55,917 bases of DNA. Origin: Affinirhizobium lemnae. GTDB taxonomy: Bacteria; Pseudomonadota; Alphaproteobacteria; Rhizobiales; Rhizobiaceae. Within the stretch, counting starts at the first letter, position 1, and the number at the start of each line of letters is the position of its first letter. Shown here in pieces: positions 26,201-34,238 of this stretch. The translations under genes were made by a program, and so were the position numbers. The stretch is from positions 1 through 55,917 of the forward strand of contig NZ_JALJQZ010000027.1 in the NCBI RefSeq assembly GCF_022968395.1. Direction: 5' to 3'. Below the pieces are notes generated by a model. The model made no database searches. It was not told where the DNA came from and was given only the letters and a program-made list of their open reading frames with translations.

Positions 26201-26995
26201 CCAGCCATTGTCCAACCGCTTGTTAACACTGCGCAACCATCGTCCATCCGGCATGGGCTCCACGGCATGCCACTCCGGCCTACGCAGAATCTCAAGACGG
26301 GCCTCGACAGCCTCACGTCCCATAAGACCAAGATTGAGGCCGTAATCAGTACCCGCATCCGCGCTGCGAAAGGCATCAGAAACGATGTCAAACAGCCTGC
26401 GCCCCACAGCGAGGGATGTACTAAGAGCGGCGAAATGGGCCTGCATGTTTTCGTTGAAGAAAACAAGCCGTTCATTTTCGTCGAAGATCGCAATACCAGC
26501 ATCAAGGAGATCGAGAGATGGCCCGAGAACAGCCAAATCCGAAAGGCCTCCGCCCTGCTCCAGAATAGAAACGTCCGGATCCGCCAGCGGTCTGTAGAGC
26601 GCAAAGAGAAAGGCGCTATCGTCATCGGACAAAAAACGTTCGATCTGGACTTCATAAAGCGGGCGGCCGGAGCTTTCCCGCTCCGTCACAACCTCATCCG
26701 TACCGAATACCAGAGCACGCCTCTGCTTGTCCGAAAACTCGGCAGTTTCCTTGAAGCCACCTATGTCTTCAGCACGTCGTCCCTTGAATAAGTGGAGCGG
26801 AATGCCACTGAGGCTCGCATAGGCAGCATTGACGGCCACATAGCGCAGGCTGCCATCCTTGATGAAGGCAGGCGTCGTCAGATCGCCGATCCGACGGCAA
26901 GCCTTCTCCAGTAAAGCGCTGTCGTTCTCCAACTCATCCCCCAAGAACCACGCTGAACGCCAGATCACTGATTCGCATGGTGCGCTGTTTCCCAA
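23297..26995 (-). CDS. Soluble PAS hybrid histidine kinase with two receiver domains
   Basis: 1232 residues with no membrane segment. PAS-like domains lie near residues 35-140, 155-275, 290-400, 415-535 and 555-670. The HisKA domain follows, with phospho-acceptor H699 in NMSHEIRTPMNG, then the HATPase with NLLGNAIKFT, DTGIGIP and GTGLGLSI. Receiver 1 is at about 933-1055 with D988, and receiver 2 at about 1102-1220 with D1151. No Hpt domain, so a separate phosphotransfer protein is expected. The frame opens at TTG 26995 with no clear ribosome site; TTG at 26932 after GGGGATGAG is an alternative start. Signal and output are unknown. No response regulator gene is adjacent. Confidence 0.9.
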   Translation of the reverse strand: MGNSAPCESVIWRSAWFLGDELENDSALLEKACRRIGDLTTPAFIKDGSLRYVAVNAAYASLSGIPLHLFKGRRAEDIGGFKETAEFSDKQRRALVFGTDEVVTERESSGRPLYEVQIERFLSDDDSAFLFALYRPLADPDVSILEQGGGLSDLAVLGPSLDLLDAGIAIFDENERLVFFNENMQAHFAALSTSLAVGRRLFDIVSDAFRSADAGTDYGLNLGLMGREAVEARLEILRRPEWHAVEPMPDGRWLRSVNKRLDNGWIVLLRQDVTDIKVQEMRLAREVEEGQIFRAVFEDLPVAVFLRDSRHRILYVNRIYEEMLGGDRQKFIGKTEQEMFPDSADRYREEHERLLQHGGSIEKDEDVVFQDGQVMAAITRLGRISSPSGEPYIVGSVTDVSLARDAQRRAEAMHEQLRAILEALPVGIAILNSAMRLEYVNQTLNEFWRADGDEYRNWTGEQYQDFLRFNFARGIYDNEKIDVDTLIHQRTEMLRRPGPIPQFELSNPNGRRILVDRMHVGDDKILFTCVDITAIRRREQEALEAREALDSHAEMMRDATGAMSQGILIMNGEQIAFCNDAVHRLLDLPEDDLQVGKQWRPLYLRLIERGNIPDADKVVHQLQEWAQGPVGGASARISMCIGGDRFIDLEMKKSGEQQYLAVYTDVTEIRHRERELQRLLARAEAADKAKSEFLANMSHEIRTPMNGVLGMAELLSKSNLDTKQKTFTEIIVKSGKALMTIINDILDFSKIDAGQMSLRKVPFDVIDAVEDVATLLSSSAAEKDIELIVKASGGDIRVLGDAGRFRQIVTNLLGNAIKFTEQGHVLVDVHAERTEDHHVSLHLRIEDTGIGIPDEQLDRIFEKFSQVDGSSTRRHEGTGLGLSITAGLVEIFGGTIRVESKIGQGSIFSAVLPFDAAPGSGVSLTTPTSVQNARILVIDDNPINRQILSEQLASWGFDGVATASGEEGLTVLRAADELGVRVDALILDYQMPEMNGLAVAAAIRKDARLADLPIIFLTSMDTAHAEVGNEGLNVQAHLMKPARGQLLHSTLVDVVRNGRRDREASNASRRLSVWHAGSVSRAAHDGPVPKPEERRKMPGALEILVAEDNEVNQIVFTQILQSMGVRFRMVENGEQAVAAWMQERPCLILMDVSMPLMNGHQATRRIREIERSEGGRTPIIGVTAHALESDRDLCLAAGMDDYLSKPISPEILIAKISDWYSLDAEADGAFQV

Positions 26996-27303
26996 GAATT
27001 GACACGGGTATAGTTAACCAACGCTTGATAAACCGGGGCATAAGGCCTCGGAATTCTGCTTTTCAACCAATCAGCGGGCCGGAAAAGTGTCAGATGCGAT
27101 TCTTTCGGCGCCCACAAATTCGCCACGCATTCGCCAAAACTACGCCGAATTGCTAGTCGCGCGAGTAGATTCGATCTCTCAGAACAATTTCACGTTTCGT
27201 CTGGCTGAACGCTTGTTCAGATTTCTCCTGAGCGCTTTCCATCAAACTGCCGCCTTTCTGTTTCACTCTCTAAACGTGCCCAGAAGGGTGAAAGGAAAAA
27301 TCC
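26996..27303. other. Intergenic region, divergent promoters expected
   Basis: 308 nt between the kinase start and the glycine-zipper protein. No gene seen. It contains the palindrome at 27205-27220 and the AAAGGA ribosome site for the + strand gene. Confidence 0.5.
27205..27220. promoter_or_regulatory. Palindrome CTGAAC-N4-GTTCAG (candidate operator)
   Basis: Perfect 6-bp inverted repeat CTGAAC (27205-27210) / GTTCAG (27215-27220) spaced by GCTT, 84 nt upstream of the small exported protein. It does not fit the alphaproteobacterial LexA direct repeat GTTC-N7-GTTC. A TetR- or MarR-type site is possible. Confidence 0.35.
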
Positions 27304-27642
27304 ATGTTCGCATTGAGCAAAGTCATAACGTGCGGTCTGGCGGTTGCGACGGTGACAAGCGCGCTGGCAGTCACGACACCTGCGGCAGAAGCCCGGGACG
27401 ATTTCGCGGCTGGCCTTGCCGGTGGCCTCGTTGGCGGCCTGATTGGCGGTGCCATTGCCTCGCAGCCTCGCGGTCGGGTTTATGAAGGCCCGGTCTATAT
27501 CGATCCACCGCCACCACCGCCGCCACGCCGCGTTTACTACGAGCGCACCTATTACCGTCCGGCACCGGCACCACGCTGCCATTATGAATGGCGCGAGAAT
27601 GGTTGGGGCGAGGCTTATCGTGTGCGGGTCTGCCCGTACTGA
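27304..27642 (+). CDS. Small exported glycine-zipper protein
   Basis: 112 residues. A signal peptide covers about residues 1-30 (MFALSKVITCGLAVATVTSA, ending near AEA). A short glycine zipper follows, GLAGGLVGGLIGGAIA, then seven consecutive Pro (DPPPPPPPRR) and Tyr/Arg-rich repeats ending HYEWRENGWGEAYRVRVCPY with two Cys. Such proteins are common in rhizobia and sit in the envelope; function is unknown. AAAGGA is about 8 nt before the ATG. A strong terminator follows. Confidence 0.8.
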   Translation: MFALSKVITCGLAVATVTSALAVTTPAAEARDDFAAGLAGGLVGGLIGGAIASQPRGRVYEGPVYIDPPPPPPPRRVYYERTYYRPAPAPRCHYEWRENGWGEAYRVRVCPY

Positions 27643-27679
27643 GGGGCGCGGATCGCTTCGTAAGATGATGATAATTGCC

Positions 27680-27718
27680 AGAGCCCGCGCCAATATGGCC
27701 GCGGGCTCTTGACTTTTT
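27680..27718 (+). terminator. Intrinsic terminator after the glycine-zipper gene
   Basis: AGAGCCCGCG (27680-27689) pairs perfectly with CGCGGGCTCT (27700-27709) across a 10-nt loop, followed by TGACTTTTT. Confidence 0.85.
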
Positions 27719-27961
27719 GTGTGCAAAGCAGCACATGCAGCCCAGCTTTCACCTTCCGGCCGCCGCGTGAGCAGGCCCTGCGACGAAAATGGCTCGCGAA
27801 GAAGGCAAGCGCCACGAGTATTGGCCTTATTTGGCCAGCGCTGGAAAGCAGTTTCCACACACAAGTTCCCAATTCACGCGGGGTTCTTGACGCCAGATGA
27901 AACCGGTTCGGCATGGTGCCTGACCGGGCATCCTCGTTTGGCGCCCCGAAAGGTATTCGAC
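27719..27961 (+). other. Leader region of the RNA helicase gene
   Basis: 243 nt between the terminator and the helicase start. It is open in frame with the helicase but has no helicase-like sequence, so it is read as untranslated leader. It contains the palindrome CCAGCGCTGG (27835-27844). A long leader is common for cold-inducible DEAD-box genes, but no specific element was recognised. Confidence 0.4.
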
Positions 27962-29650
27962 TTGACGAATTTCCATGAGCTTGGTCTTTCCAAGCAGATC
28001 GTAGCCACTCTCTCCCAGCTGGGCTACGAAACGGCGACTCCGATCCAGGAGCAGGCGATCCCGCTTCTTCTTCAGAGCCGCGACATGATTGGCCTTGCCC
28101 AGACGGGCACAGGCAAGACGGCAGCATTTGGTCTGCCGCTCATCGAAATGCTGTTGAAGGACGCAAAGCGCCCCGACAACCGCACCACCCGCACCCTCAT
28201 CCTGGCCCCGACCCGCGAACTGGTGAACCAGATCGCTGCAAATCTGAAGGCCTATGTGCGTGGCACGCCGCTCAAGATCAACTCCGTCGTTGGCGGCGCT
28301 TCGATCAACAAGCAGCAGCAGATGCTGGAAAAGGGCACCGACATCCTGGTCGCCACACCCGGCCGTCTGCTAGACCTCGTCAGCCGTCGCGCCATCGGTT
28401 TGACGACCGTGCGTTATCTCGTGCTTGACGAAGCGGACCAGATGCTGGACCTTGGCTTCATCCATGATCTGCGCAAGATTTCCAAGATGGTGCCGAACAA
28501 GCGCCAGACGCTTTTGTTCTCGGCGACCATGCCGAAGGCGATTGCCGATCTGGCCGGTGACTACCTCAAGGATCCGGTCAAGGTCGAGGTTACCCCTCCG
28601 GGCAAGGCTGCCGACAAGGTCGAGCAGTATGTCCATTTCGTGGCCGGCAAGAACGATAAGACCGCGCTTCTGAAGAACGCCCTTCTGGCGAATCCGGATG
28701 GCCGTTCCATGGTGTTCCTGCGCACCAAGCATGGCGCGGAAAAGCTTTCCAAGCATCTTGCCGACCAGCAGTTTGCCGTGGCCTCGATTCATGGCAACAA
28801 GAGCCAGGGCCAGCGCGAACGCGCACTGAAGGCCTTCCGCGATGGTGAGATCAAGGTGCTCGTGGCAACCGACGTGGCAGCCCGCGGCATTGACATTCCC
28901 GGCGTGACGCACGTCTTCAACTATGATCTGCCGGAAGTGCCGGATGCCTATGTTCACCGCATTGGCCGTACCGCCCGTGCAGGCCGTGATGGTATCGCGA
29001 TTGCGTTCTGCGCCCCGGATGAAACGCGCCTGCTGCGCGACATCGAGCGCCTGATGAACATCGAGATCACCGTTGCATCGGGTCAGCGTCCGGCTGAAAT
29101 GCGCAGCCCCGCGCGCCCGACAAAGGCTCGCAATGGCGGAAACCGTGAAGGCGGAAATCGCGACGGTGGCAATCGTGAAGGTGGCAATCGTGAAGGTGGC
29201 CAGCGTTCGGCAAACCGCAATCGCAGTGAAACCCGTCCGGCACGCCGGCCCATCTTCGCTGATGGCGAGGCAGCACTGGAGCGCGGCGAAGGCCGTAGTA
29301 ACAACCGTCCTGCCCGTCAGCGCAACGAAGACTTCCGCGGCCAGCGTCGTGGTGAAGAAGCGCCGCGTTTCGAAGCAGACAACGATCTGGCCGCAACGGC
29401 AGACTTCGGACAGGGCCGCAAGAAGCAGTTCGGCGGTCCGCAGGGCGAAGGTCGCCCGCATCGCGCCGAGGGCCGTCCACAGGGCCATGGCAAGCGTGAC
29501 CATGCAAGCCACGGCGCACACGAACCGGGTGCAAAGCGCCCGCACCGTGGTGGACAGGGACGCCCAGGTCAGGCCAAGACCGGCGGCAATGGTGGCCCGG
29601 TGAAGTTTGGCGGCGGCGAAGGCCAGCAGAAGCGTCGCGATCGCGCCTGA
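27962..29650 (+). CDS. DEAD-box RNA helicase, RhlE-like
   Basis: 562-residue ATP-dependent RNA helicase for ribosome assembly, mRNA decay or cold growth. Helicase motifs are present in order: the Q motif (FHELGLSKQI, GYETATPIQEQAIP), AQTGTGKT, APTRELVNQ, ATPGRLLD, DEAD in VLDEADQML, SATMP, ATDVAARGIDIP and HRIGRTARAG. Residues after about 390 form a basic low-complexity tail with repeats of GGNRE/GGNRD and later GEGRPHR, suited to RNA binding. Start set at TTG 27962 (LTNFHELG), with GAAAGG about 8 nt upstream, because similarity begins there. A terminator follows. Confidence 0.9.
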   Translation: MTNFHELGLSKQIVATLSQLGYETATPIQEQAIPLLLQSRDMIGLAQTGTGKTAAFGLPLIEMLLKDAKRPDNRTTRTLILAPTRELVNQIAANLKAYVRGTPLKINSVVGGASINKQQQMLEKGTDILVATPGRLLDLVSRRAIGLTTVRYLVLDEADQMLDLGFIHDLRKISKMVPNKRQTLLFSATMPKAIADLAGDYLKDPVKVEVTPPGKAADKVEQYVHFVAGKNDKTALLKNALLANPDGRSMVFLRTKHGAEKLSKHLADQQFAVASIHGNKSQGQRERALKAFRDGEIKVLVATDVAARGIDIPGVTHVFNYDLPEVPDAYVHRIGRTARAGRDGIAIAFCAPDETRLLRDIERLMNIEITVASGQRPAEMRSPARPTKARNGGNREGGNRDGGNREGGNREGGQRSANRNRSETRPARRPIFADGEAALERGEGRSNNRPARQRNEDFRGQRRGEEAPRFEADNDLAATADFGQGRKKQFGGPQGEGRPHRAEGRPQGHGKRDHASHGAHEPGAKRPHRGGQGRPGQAKTGGNGGPVKFGGGEGQQKRRDRA

Positions 29651-29675
29651 TCAATCACACATATCTTGACCTCAG

Positions 29676-29706
29676 AAACCCGCTCTCGGCAACGAGGGCG
29701 GGTTTT
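29676..29706 (+). terminator. Intrinsic terminator after the helicase gene
   Basis: AAACCCGC (29676-29683) pairs with GCGGGTTT (29698-29705), with an inner CTC/GAG extension and a T-run. It lies between convergent genes and may also act for the DMT gene on the other strand. Confidence 0.8.
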
Positions 29707-29712
29707 GCCGTC

Positions 29713-30594
29713 TCAGGCGTTCGGCTTGCGATTGACCAGATAAACCCCGGTCACCACAATCACCGTCCCAATCACCATCGGCACGGTCAGAGCCTCGCCA
29801 AACAGCACAGCGGCTTCAATGGCCACCAGCGGCGGCATCATGTAGATCAAGGATGCTGCGCGCGAGACCTGTCCGCGCCGGATAAGGTAGAGCAACAGGC
29901 CCACGGCCCCCATGGAAATGCCGAGCACCGACCAGGCCATCGCCGCGATCGCAGGAACGGTCCAGTCGAACCGGCCCGTTTCCAATCCATAGGCCAAGGG
30001 CGCCGTCACGGCAAAGGCACCCAGATATTGCAGCGTCGCGATGGCGCGAAGATCTCCGTCTCCCAGAAAGCGCTTCTGATAAAGCGTGCCGAGCGTGACG
30101 GAGAGCATGGCGATGAGGTTGATCAGCACCGGAATCGCGAGTCCGGTCAGGCCGCGCTGCAGAACCCCGGCAAACTGAGGCGACACAGCAATTGCGATGC
30201 CCGCGAAACCAAGCGCGAGACCGGCAACCTGTATACGGCTGATCCTCTCGCGCACAAGCAGGAAGGCGCACGCCGCTGTCAGCAACGGCTGGAGCCCGGC
30301 AATAACGCCCGAGAGACCGGCCGGAACGCCCTGCCCGATCGCCCACCAGAGTCCTGACAGATAGAGGCCATGCAGCAGAATGCCGGACAAAAACGCATGG
30401 AGGCCCTGCTTCAGCGTGCGTGGCCATTGTGCTTTCGAGACCAGAACGAAACCGGCAAAGACAACCGCTGCGAGCGCATGGCGGGTCCTGAGGAATGTCA
30501 ACGGATCGGCGTGGGCCGCTGCAATCTTGGCAACGATCCAACCTGTCGACCAGAGGACGACAAAGATCGCGGGGGCCAGGCGGTCGAGCATCAT
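29713..30594 (-). CDS. DMT-superfamily permease (EamA)
   Basis: 293-residue inner-membrane protein with about ten hydrophobic segments in two EamA repeats, the pattern of drug/metabolite exporters. Typical features are an N-terminal LWSTGWIVAKIAA, LTFLRTRH, and a repeat-2 NLIAMLSVTLGTLYQKR. Substrate cannot be inferred. Ends in VNRKPNA. Confidence 0.88.
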   Translation of the reverse strand: MMLDRLAPAIFVVLWSTGWIVAKIAAAHADPLTFLRTRHALAAVVFAGFVLVSKAQWPRTLKQGLHAFLSGILLHGLYLSGLWWAIGQGVPAGLSGVIAGLQPLLTAACAFLLVRERISRIQVAGLALGFAGIAIAVSPQFAGVLQRGLTGLAIPVLINLIAMLSVTLGTLYQKRFLGDGDLRAIATLQYLGAFAVTAPLAYGLETGRFDWTVPAIAAMAWSVLGISMGAVGLLLYLIRRGQVSRAASLIYMMPPLVAIEAAVLFGEALTVPMVIGTVIVVTGVYLVNRKPNA

Positions 30595-30890
30595 GTTAGC
30601 CTTGAATCAAATGCTGATGGATTGTGCAGATGCTGCTTAAACCTCATGCAAGAACAAGGCAAAGCAGAAGTGTTGAACAATCGCAGAAACGGGAAAGATA
30701 GCAAAAGCAGTGCGTTTGCATGAGCGTTAGACCATCTACGCGCACAATCTTCGAGCAATCTGGCGCGCCTTTGCGCTTTGTATCAAGCCATCAGACAGCA
30801 TTGCCTAATTAATTTGTTTTTCGATGACGCATGGTTCTTGCAATGCTGTTTGCGTTGTACTCTTATGGTCCAAAATCGGGGAACGCACCA
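30595..30890. other. Divergent intergenic region
   Basis: 296 nt between the DMT gene and the ATP-grasp operon. No gene recognised; it should hold both promoters. The frame of the ATP-grasp gene is open back to 30831, but the family start is at 30891. Confidence 0.5.
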
Positions 30891-32303
30891 TTGGCATTTG
30901 ATGAAATGTTGACTGCGGAAGACCTTCCGCGCCCACCATACAAGACTTACCAGGAGTGGTATGCCGCACAGGATCCTGCGCATCTGATCCAGAAATCGCA
31001 GGACGCGGAATCGATCTTCCGAAAGACCGGCATCACATTCGCAGTCTACGGACATGCCGATTCCTCTGAAAAGCTCATTCCCTTCGATATCATTCCCCGC
31101 ATCATCTCAGCGCGCGAGTGGCGCAAGCTGGCCCAGGGCATCGAGCAGCGAGTGCTGGCGCTCAACGCTTTTCTGGACGACATCTACCACAAGCAGGAAA
31201 TCATCCGCGCAGGGCGCATCCCGCGCGAACTGATCGAGAAGAACGAAGCCTTCCTTCCGGAAATGATCGGCTTCAAGCCGCCGGGCGGGGTCTACACCCA
31301 CATCGTCGGCACCGATATCGTGCGCACCGGCGAAGACCAGTTCTATGTGCTGGAAGACAATGCCCGCACGCCTTCCGGCGTCTCCTACATGCTGGAGAAC
31401 CGGGAAACCATGATGCAGATGTTCCCGGAACTCTTTGCCATGAACAAGGTGCAGCGGGTGGAGGACTACCCCTATCTGCTGCGGCAATCGCTGGCATCGC
31501 TCGCCCCTCCCGGCTGCAAAGGCAAGCCGCGCGTGGCGGTTCTGACGCCCGGCATCTATAATTCCGCCTATTACGAGCATTCCTTCCTGGCTGATACAAT
31601 GGGTGTCGAACTGGTCGAAGGATCGGACTTGCGCGTCATCGACGGCAAGGTGAAGATGCGCACCACCCGCGGCTATGAAGCCATTGATGTGCTCTACCGC
31701 CGCGTCGATGACGACTTCCTCGATCCGCTAACCTTCCGGCCCGACTCTGCGCTTGGCATTCCCGGCATCATGGATGTCTACCGTTCCGGCAACATCACCA
31801 TTGCCAATGCGCCGGGAACAGGCATTTCGGACGACAAGGCGATCTATTCCTACATGCCGGAAATCGTCGAGTTCTATACCGGCCGCAAACCGCTGCTCGA
31901 AAACGTGCCGACCTGGCGCTGTTCCGAACCCGACAGCCTGAAATATGTTCTGGAGCATCTGGAAGAGCTGGTCGTGAAGGAAGTTCACGGCTCCGGCGGC
32001 TATGGCATGCTGGTCGGGCCGACGGCCTCCAAGAAGGAACGGGCTGATTTTGCCGAGAAGCTCAGCGCCCGCCCCTCAAACTATATTGCCCAGCCAACGC
32101 TCTCGCTGTCCACCGTGCCGATCCTCGTCAACAAGGGCATCGCGCCCCGCCATGTGGATCTGCGCCCCTACGTTCTGGTATCCGACAAGGAGGTCAAGAT
32201 CATTCCGGGCGGGCTGACCCGCGTCGCCCTGAAGAAGGGATCCCTGGTGGTCAATTCCAGCCAGGGCGGCGGCACCAAAGATACGTGGGTTCTAGAGGAC
32301 TGA
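30891..32303 (+). CDS. Circularly permuted type-2 ATP-grasp protein
   Basis: 470-residue COG2308/DUF404-407 family member, a predicted amide- or peptide-ligase of the ATP-grasp superfamily. Motifs are FDEMLTAED at the start, PFDIIPRIISAREW, DNARTPSGVSYMLENR (metal/ATP region), APGTGISDDKAIYSYMP, VKEVHGSGGYGMLVGP, and SSQGGGTKDTWVLED at the end. I chose TTG 30891 (GGGGA spaced 8 nt) since most relatives begin at this MAFDEM position; an ATG 60 nt upstream would add an unrelated hydrophobic peptide. It is first in an operon with alpha-E and transglutaminase genes, a linkage long proposed to make a peptide or peptide tag. The product is unknown. Confidence 0.88.
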   Translation: MAFDEMLTAEDLPRPPYKTYQEWYAAQDPAHLIQKSQDAESIFRKTGITFAVYGHADSSEKLIPFDIIPRIISAREWRKLAQGIEQRVLALNAFLDDIYHKQEIIRAGRIPRELIEKNEAFLPEMIGFKPPGGVYTHIVGTDIVRTGEDQFYVLEDNARTPSGVSYMLENRETMMQMFPELFAMNKVQRVEDYPYLLRQSLASLAPPGCKGKPRVAVLTPGIYNSAYYEHSFLADTMGVELVEGSDLRVIDGKVKMRTTRGYEAIDVLYRRVDDDFLDPLTFRPDSALGIPGIMDVYRSGNITIANAPGTGISDDKAIYSYMPEIVEFYTGRKPLLENVPTWRCSEPDSLKYVLEHLEELVVKEVHGSGGYGMLVGPTASKKERADFAEKLSARPSNYIAQPTLSLSTVPILVNKGIAPRHVDLRPYVLVSDKEVKIIPGGLTRVALKKGSLVVNSSQGGGTKDTWVLED

Positions 32304-32309
32304 GCGAAC

Positions 32310-33251
32310 ATGCTGGGAAGAACTGCGAACGGCCTCTACTGGATGTTCCGATATATCGAGCGCGCCGAAAACATCGCGCGTCTCGTCGATGCGGGTCTGC
32401 GCGTCTCGCTGACGCGGACGGGCTCGACGGATGAGGATTGGGATGGCGTGCTGCAAAGCGCAGGCGTGCGCGACGAATATGTGGAACTGCACGGCAAGGT
32501 GACCACAGCCAACGCAATAGACTACCTGCTGCGTGAAAAGACGAACCCTTCCAGCGTCATGTCCTGCATCGATTCCGGCCGCAACAATGCGCGCATGGTA
32601 CGCACCGCGCTGACCCGTGAAACATGGGAAGCGACCAACGAATGCTGGATCGAACTCAAGCAGCTCTTGGAAAAGCGGGTGAAGCCTGCGGATCTGCCGG
32701 CTGTGATCGACACGATCAAGCGGCGTGCGGGCTTGATCCGCGGCGCCTTCCACGGCTCGATGCTTCGAAACGATCTGTATAACTTCTCGCGCATCGGCAC
32801 CTTCATCGAGCGTGCGGACAACACCAGCCGCATTCTGGACGTGAAATATTACGTGCTGCTGCCGGCTGTCAGCCAGGTGGGCTCCTCGCTCGACAATTTC
32901 CAGTGGGAATCCATCCTGCGGTCTGTTTCGGCGCACCGATCTTACGGCTGGGTCTATGATGCGGAGTATCGCCCCTCCAACATCGCCGACTTCCTTATTC
33001 TCAATCGCCGCATGCCAAGGTCGCTCGCCTATTGCTACGAAAAGATCGTCAGCAATCTGCGCTATCTAGCGGAGGATTACGGCGAGCGTCACTCCGCGCA
33101 TGACACGGCGGACAGCATCCGCACCATGCTGAAAAGGGGCGAGATCGGCGATGTGATGGATCAGGGTCTGCACGAATTCCTTAAGGATTTCATCAGCCGC
33201 AACAACCAGCTCAGCGTCGAAATTTCAGAGGGCTACCGCTTCTACCGTTGA
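32310..33251 (+). CDS. Alpha-E domain protein (DUF403)
   Basis: 313-residue all-helical protein of COG2307. It opens with the family signature MLGRTANGLYWMFRYIERAEN, and has SRIGTFIERADNTSRILDVKYY midway and RMPRSLAYCYEKI near the C-terminus. Biochemical role is unknown; it always accompanies the ATP-grasp protein and is thought to form part of the ligase complex. Starts 6 nt after the ATP-grasp stop. Confidence 0.92.
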   Translation: MLGRTANGLYWMFRYIERAENIARLVDAGLRVSLTRTGSTDEDWDGVLQSAGVRDEYVELHGKVTTANAIDYLLREKTNPSSVMSCIDSGRNNARMVRTALTRETWEATNECWIELKQLLEKRVKPADLPAVIDTIKRRAGLIRGAFHGSMLRNDLYNFSRIGTFIERADNTSRILDVKYYVLLPAVSQVGSSLDNFQWESILRSVSAHRSYGWVYDAEYRPSNIADFLILNRRMPRSLAYCYEKIVSNLRYLAEDYGERHSAHDTADSIRTMLKRGEIGDVMDQGLHEFLKDFISRNNQLSVEISEGYRFYR

Positions 33252-33287
33252 GCGGGGCATGGGCACACCGGGGGACGGATTGGCCAT

Positions 33288-34154
33288 ATGCGTTTAAAGA
33301 TTTCTCATACGACCGAATATCTCTATGAAGAGCCGGTTGCCTATGCGCTCCAGCGTCTTCGGCTGCACCCGCAGTCGAGCCATGTACAGACGGTGCTCAA
33401 CTGGTCACTGAGTGTCGAGGGCGCCAAGGTCGAAGCCGGATATAATGACCAGTTCGGCAACCGGGTGGATCTTGTCTCGATCGAAGGCGGCGAGCACACC
33501 ATTCGCATCATCGCCACAGGCGAAGTGGAGACGATCGACCGCGCAGGCGTGCTCGGTCCGCATCATGGCTTCGTGCCGCTCTGGCTCTATCTGCGCGAGA
33601 CAGAACGCACCAAGCCGGGCAAGCTCATCAAGGAACTGGCCCGCAGTGTGACCGGTGACAGCGAACTTGCGCAGATGCACGCTATGATGGAATTGATCCA
33701 CGCGAATGTGGAATACAAACCCGGTTCCTCATCATCCGAAACGACGGCTGAACAGGCGCTGGAAGCAAAGGCAGGCGTCTGTCAGGACCATGCCCATATC
33801 TTCGTTTCGGCTGCGCGCTTCCTGAAGCTTCCGGCGCGTTATGTTTCCGGCTACCTGATGATGGAAGACCGGATCGAACAAACCGCGACACATGCCTGGG
33901 CGGAGGTGCACATCCCGGGTCTCGGATGGGTTGGCTTTGATGCGGCCAACAAGATCTGCCCGGACGAGCGCTATGTCCGCATTGCCTCCGGCCTCTGCTA
34001 TAGCGATGCCGCCCCGGTTTCCGGTATGCGCATTGGTTCCGCAGGCGAGAACCTGACGGTGACACTGAGTGTCGAGGGCCCAGGCCAGAGCCAGTCGCAA
34101 AGTCAGTCAAGCGACCAGGGCGGCACGCAGTCCCAAAACCAAAGTCAGTCTTGA
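33288..34154 (+). CDS. Transglutaminase-like cysteine protease with Ser/Gln tail
   Basis: 288 residues. N-terminal beta domain (1-130, starting MRLKISHTTEYLYEEPV) is the bacterial transglutaminase-like N-terminal region. The catalytic core shows C165 (AGVCQDHAH), H202 (THAWAEVH) and D218 (GWVGFDAANK), a complete triad. Activity could be protease, amidase or cross-linking. Residues 267-288 form an unusual tail of alternating Gln and Ser (QSQSQSQSS and QSQNQSQS). It is third in the ATP-grasp/alpha-E operon, 36 nt after alpha-E. The usual next gene in many genomes is a proteasome-like (Anbu) peptidase; here it is a different protein. Confidence 0.9.
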   Translation: MRLKISHTTEYLYEEPVAYALQRLRLHPQSSHVQTVLNWSLSVEGAKVEAGYNDQFGNRVDLVSIEGGEHTIRIIATGEVETIDRAGVLGPHHGFVPLWLYLRETERTKPGKLIKELARSVTGDSELAQMHAMMELIHANVEYKPGSSSSETTAEQALEAKAGVCQDHAHIFVSAARFLKLPARYVSGYLMMEDRIEQTATHAWAEVHIPGLGWVGFDAANKICPDERYVRIASGLCYSDAAPVSGMRIGSAGENLTVTLSVEGPGQSQSQSQSSDQGGTQSQNQSQS

Positions 34155-34238
34155 CGAACAATGACGAAGGACAGAAGTGCGGCGCACAAGCTCCGCACCA
34201 ACTGCCTTCTGCACAATGTCTCTCCGAAAGGGGAGCCG

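Noticed and set aside
27205..27220. Palindrome read as a LexA (SOS) box
   Set aside because: Alphaproteobacterial LexA uses GTTC-N7-GTTC direct repeats; this is an inverted repeat with 4-nt spacing.
28370..29545. 391-codon open frame on the - strand
   Set aside because: Antisense to the DEAD-box helicase; composition is the mirror of its codon bias.
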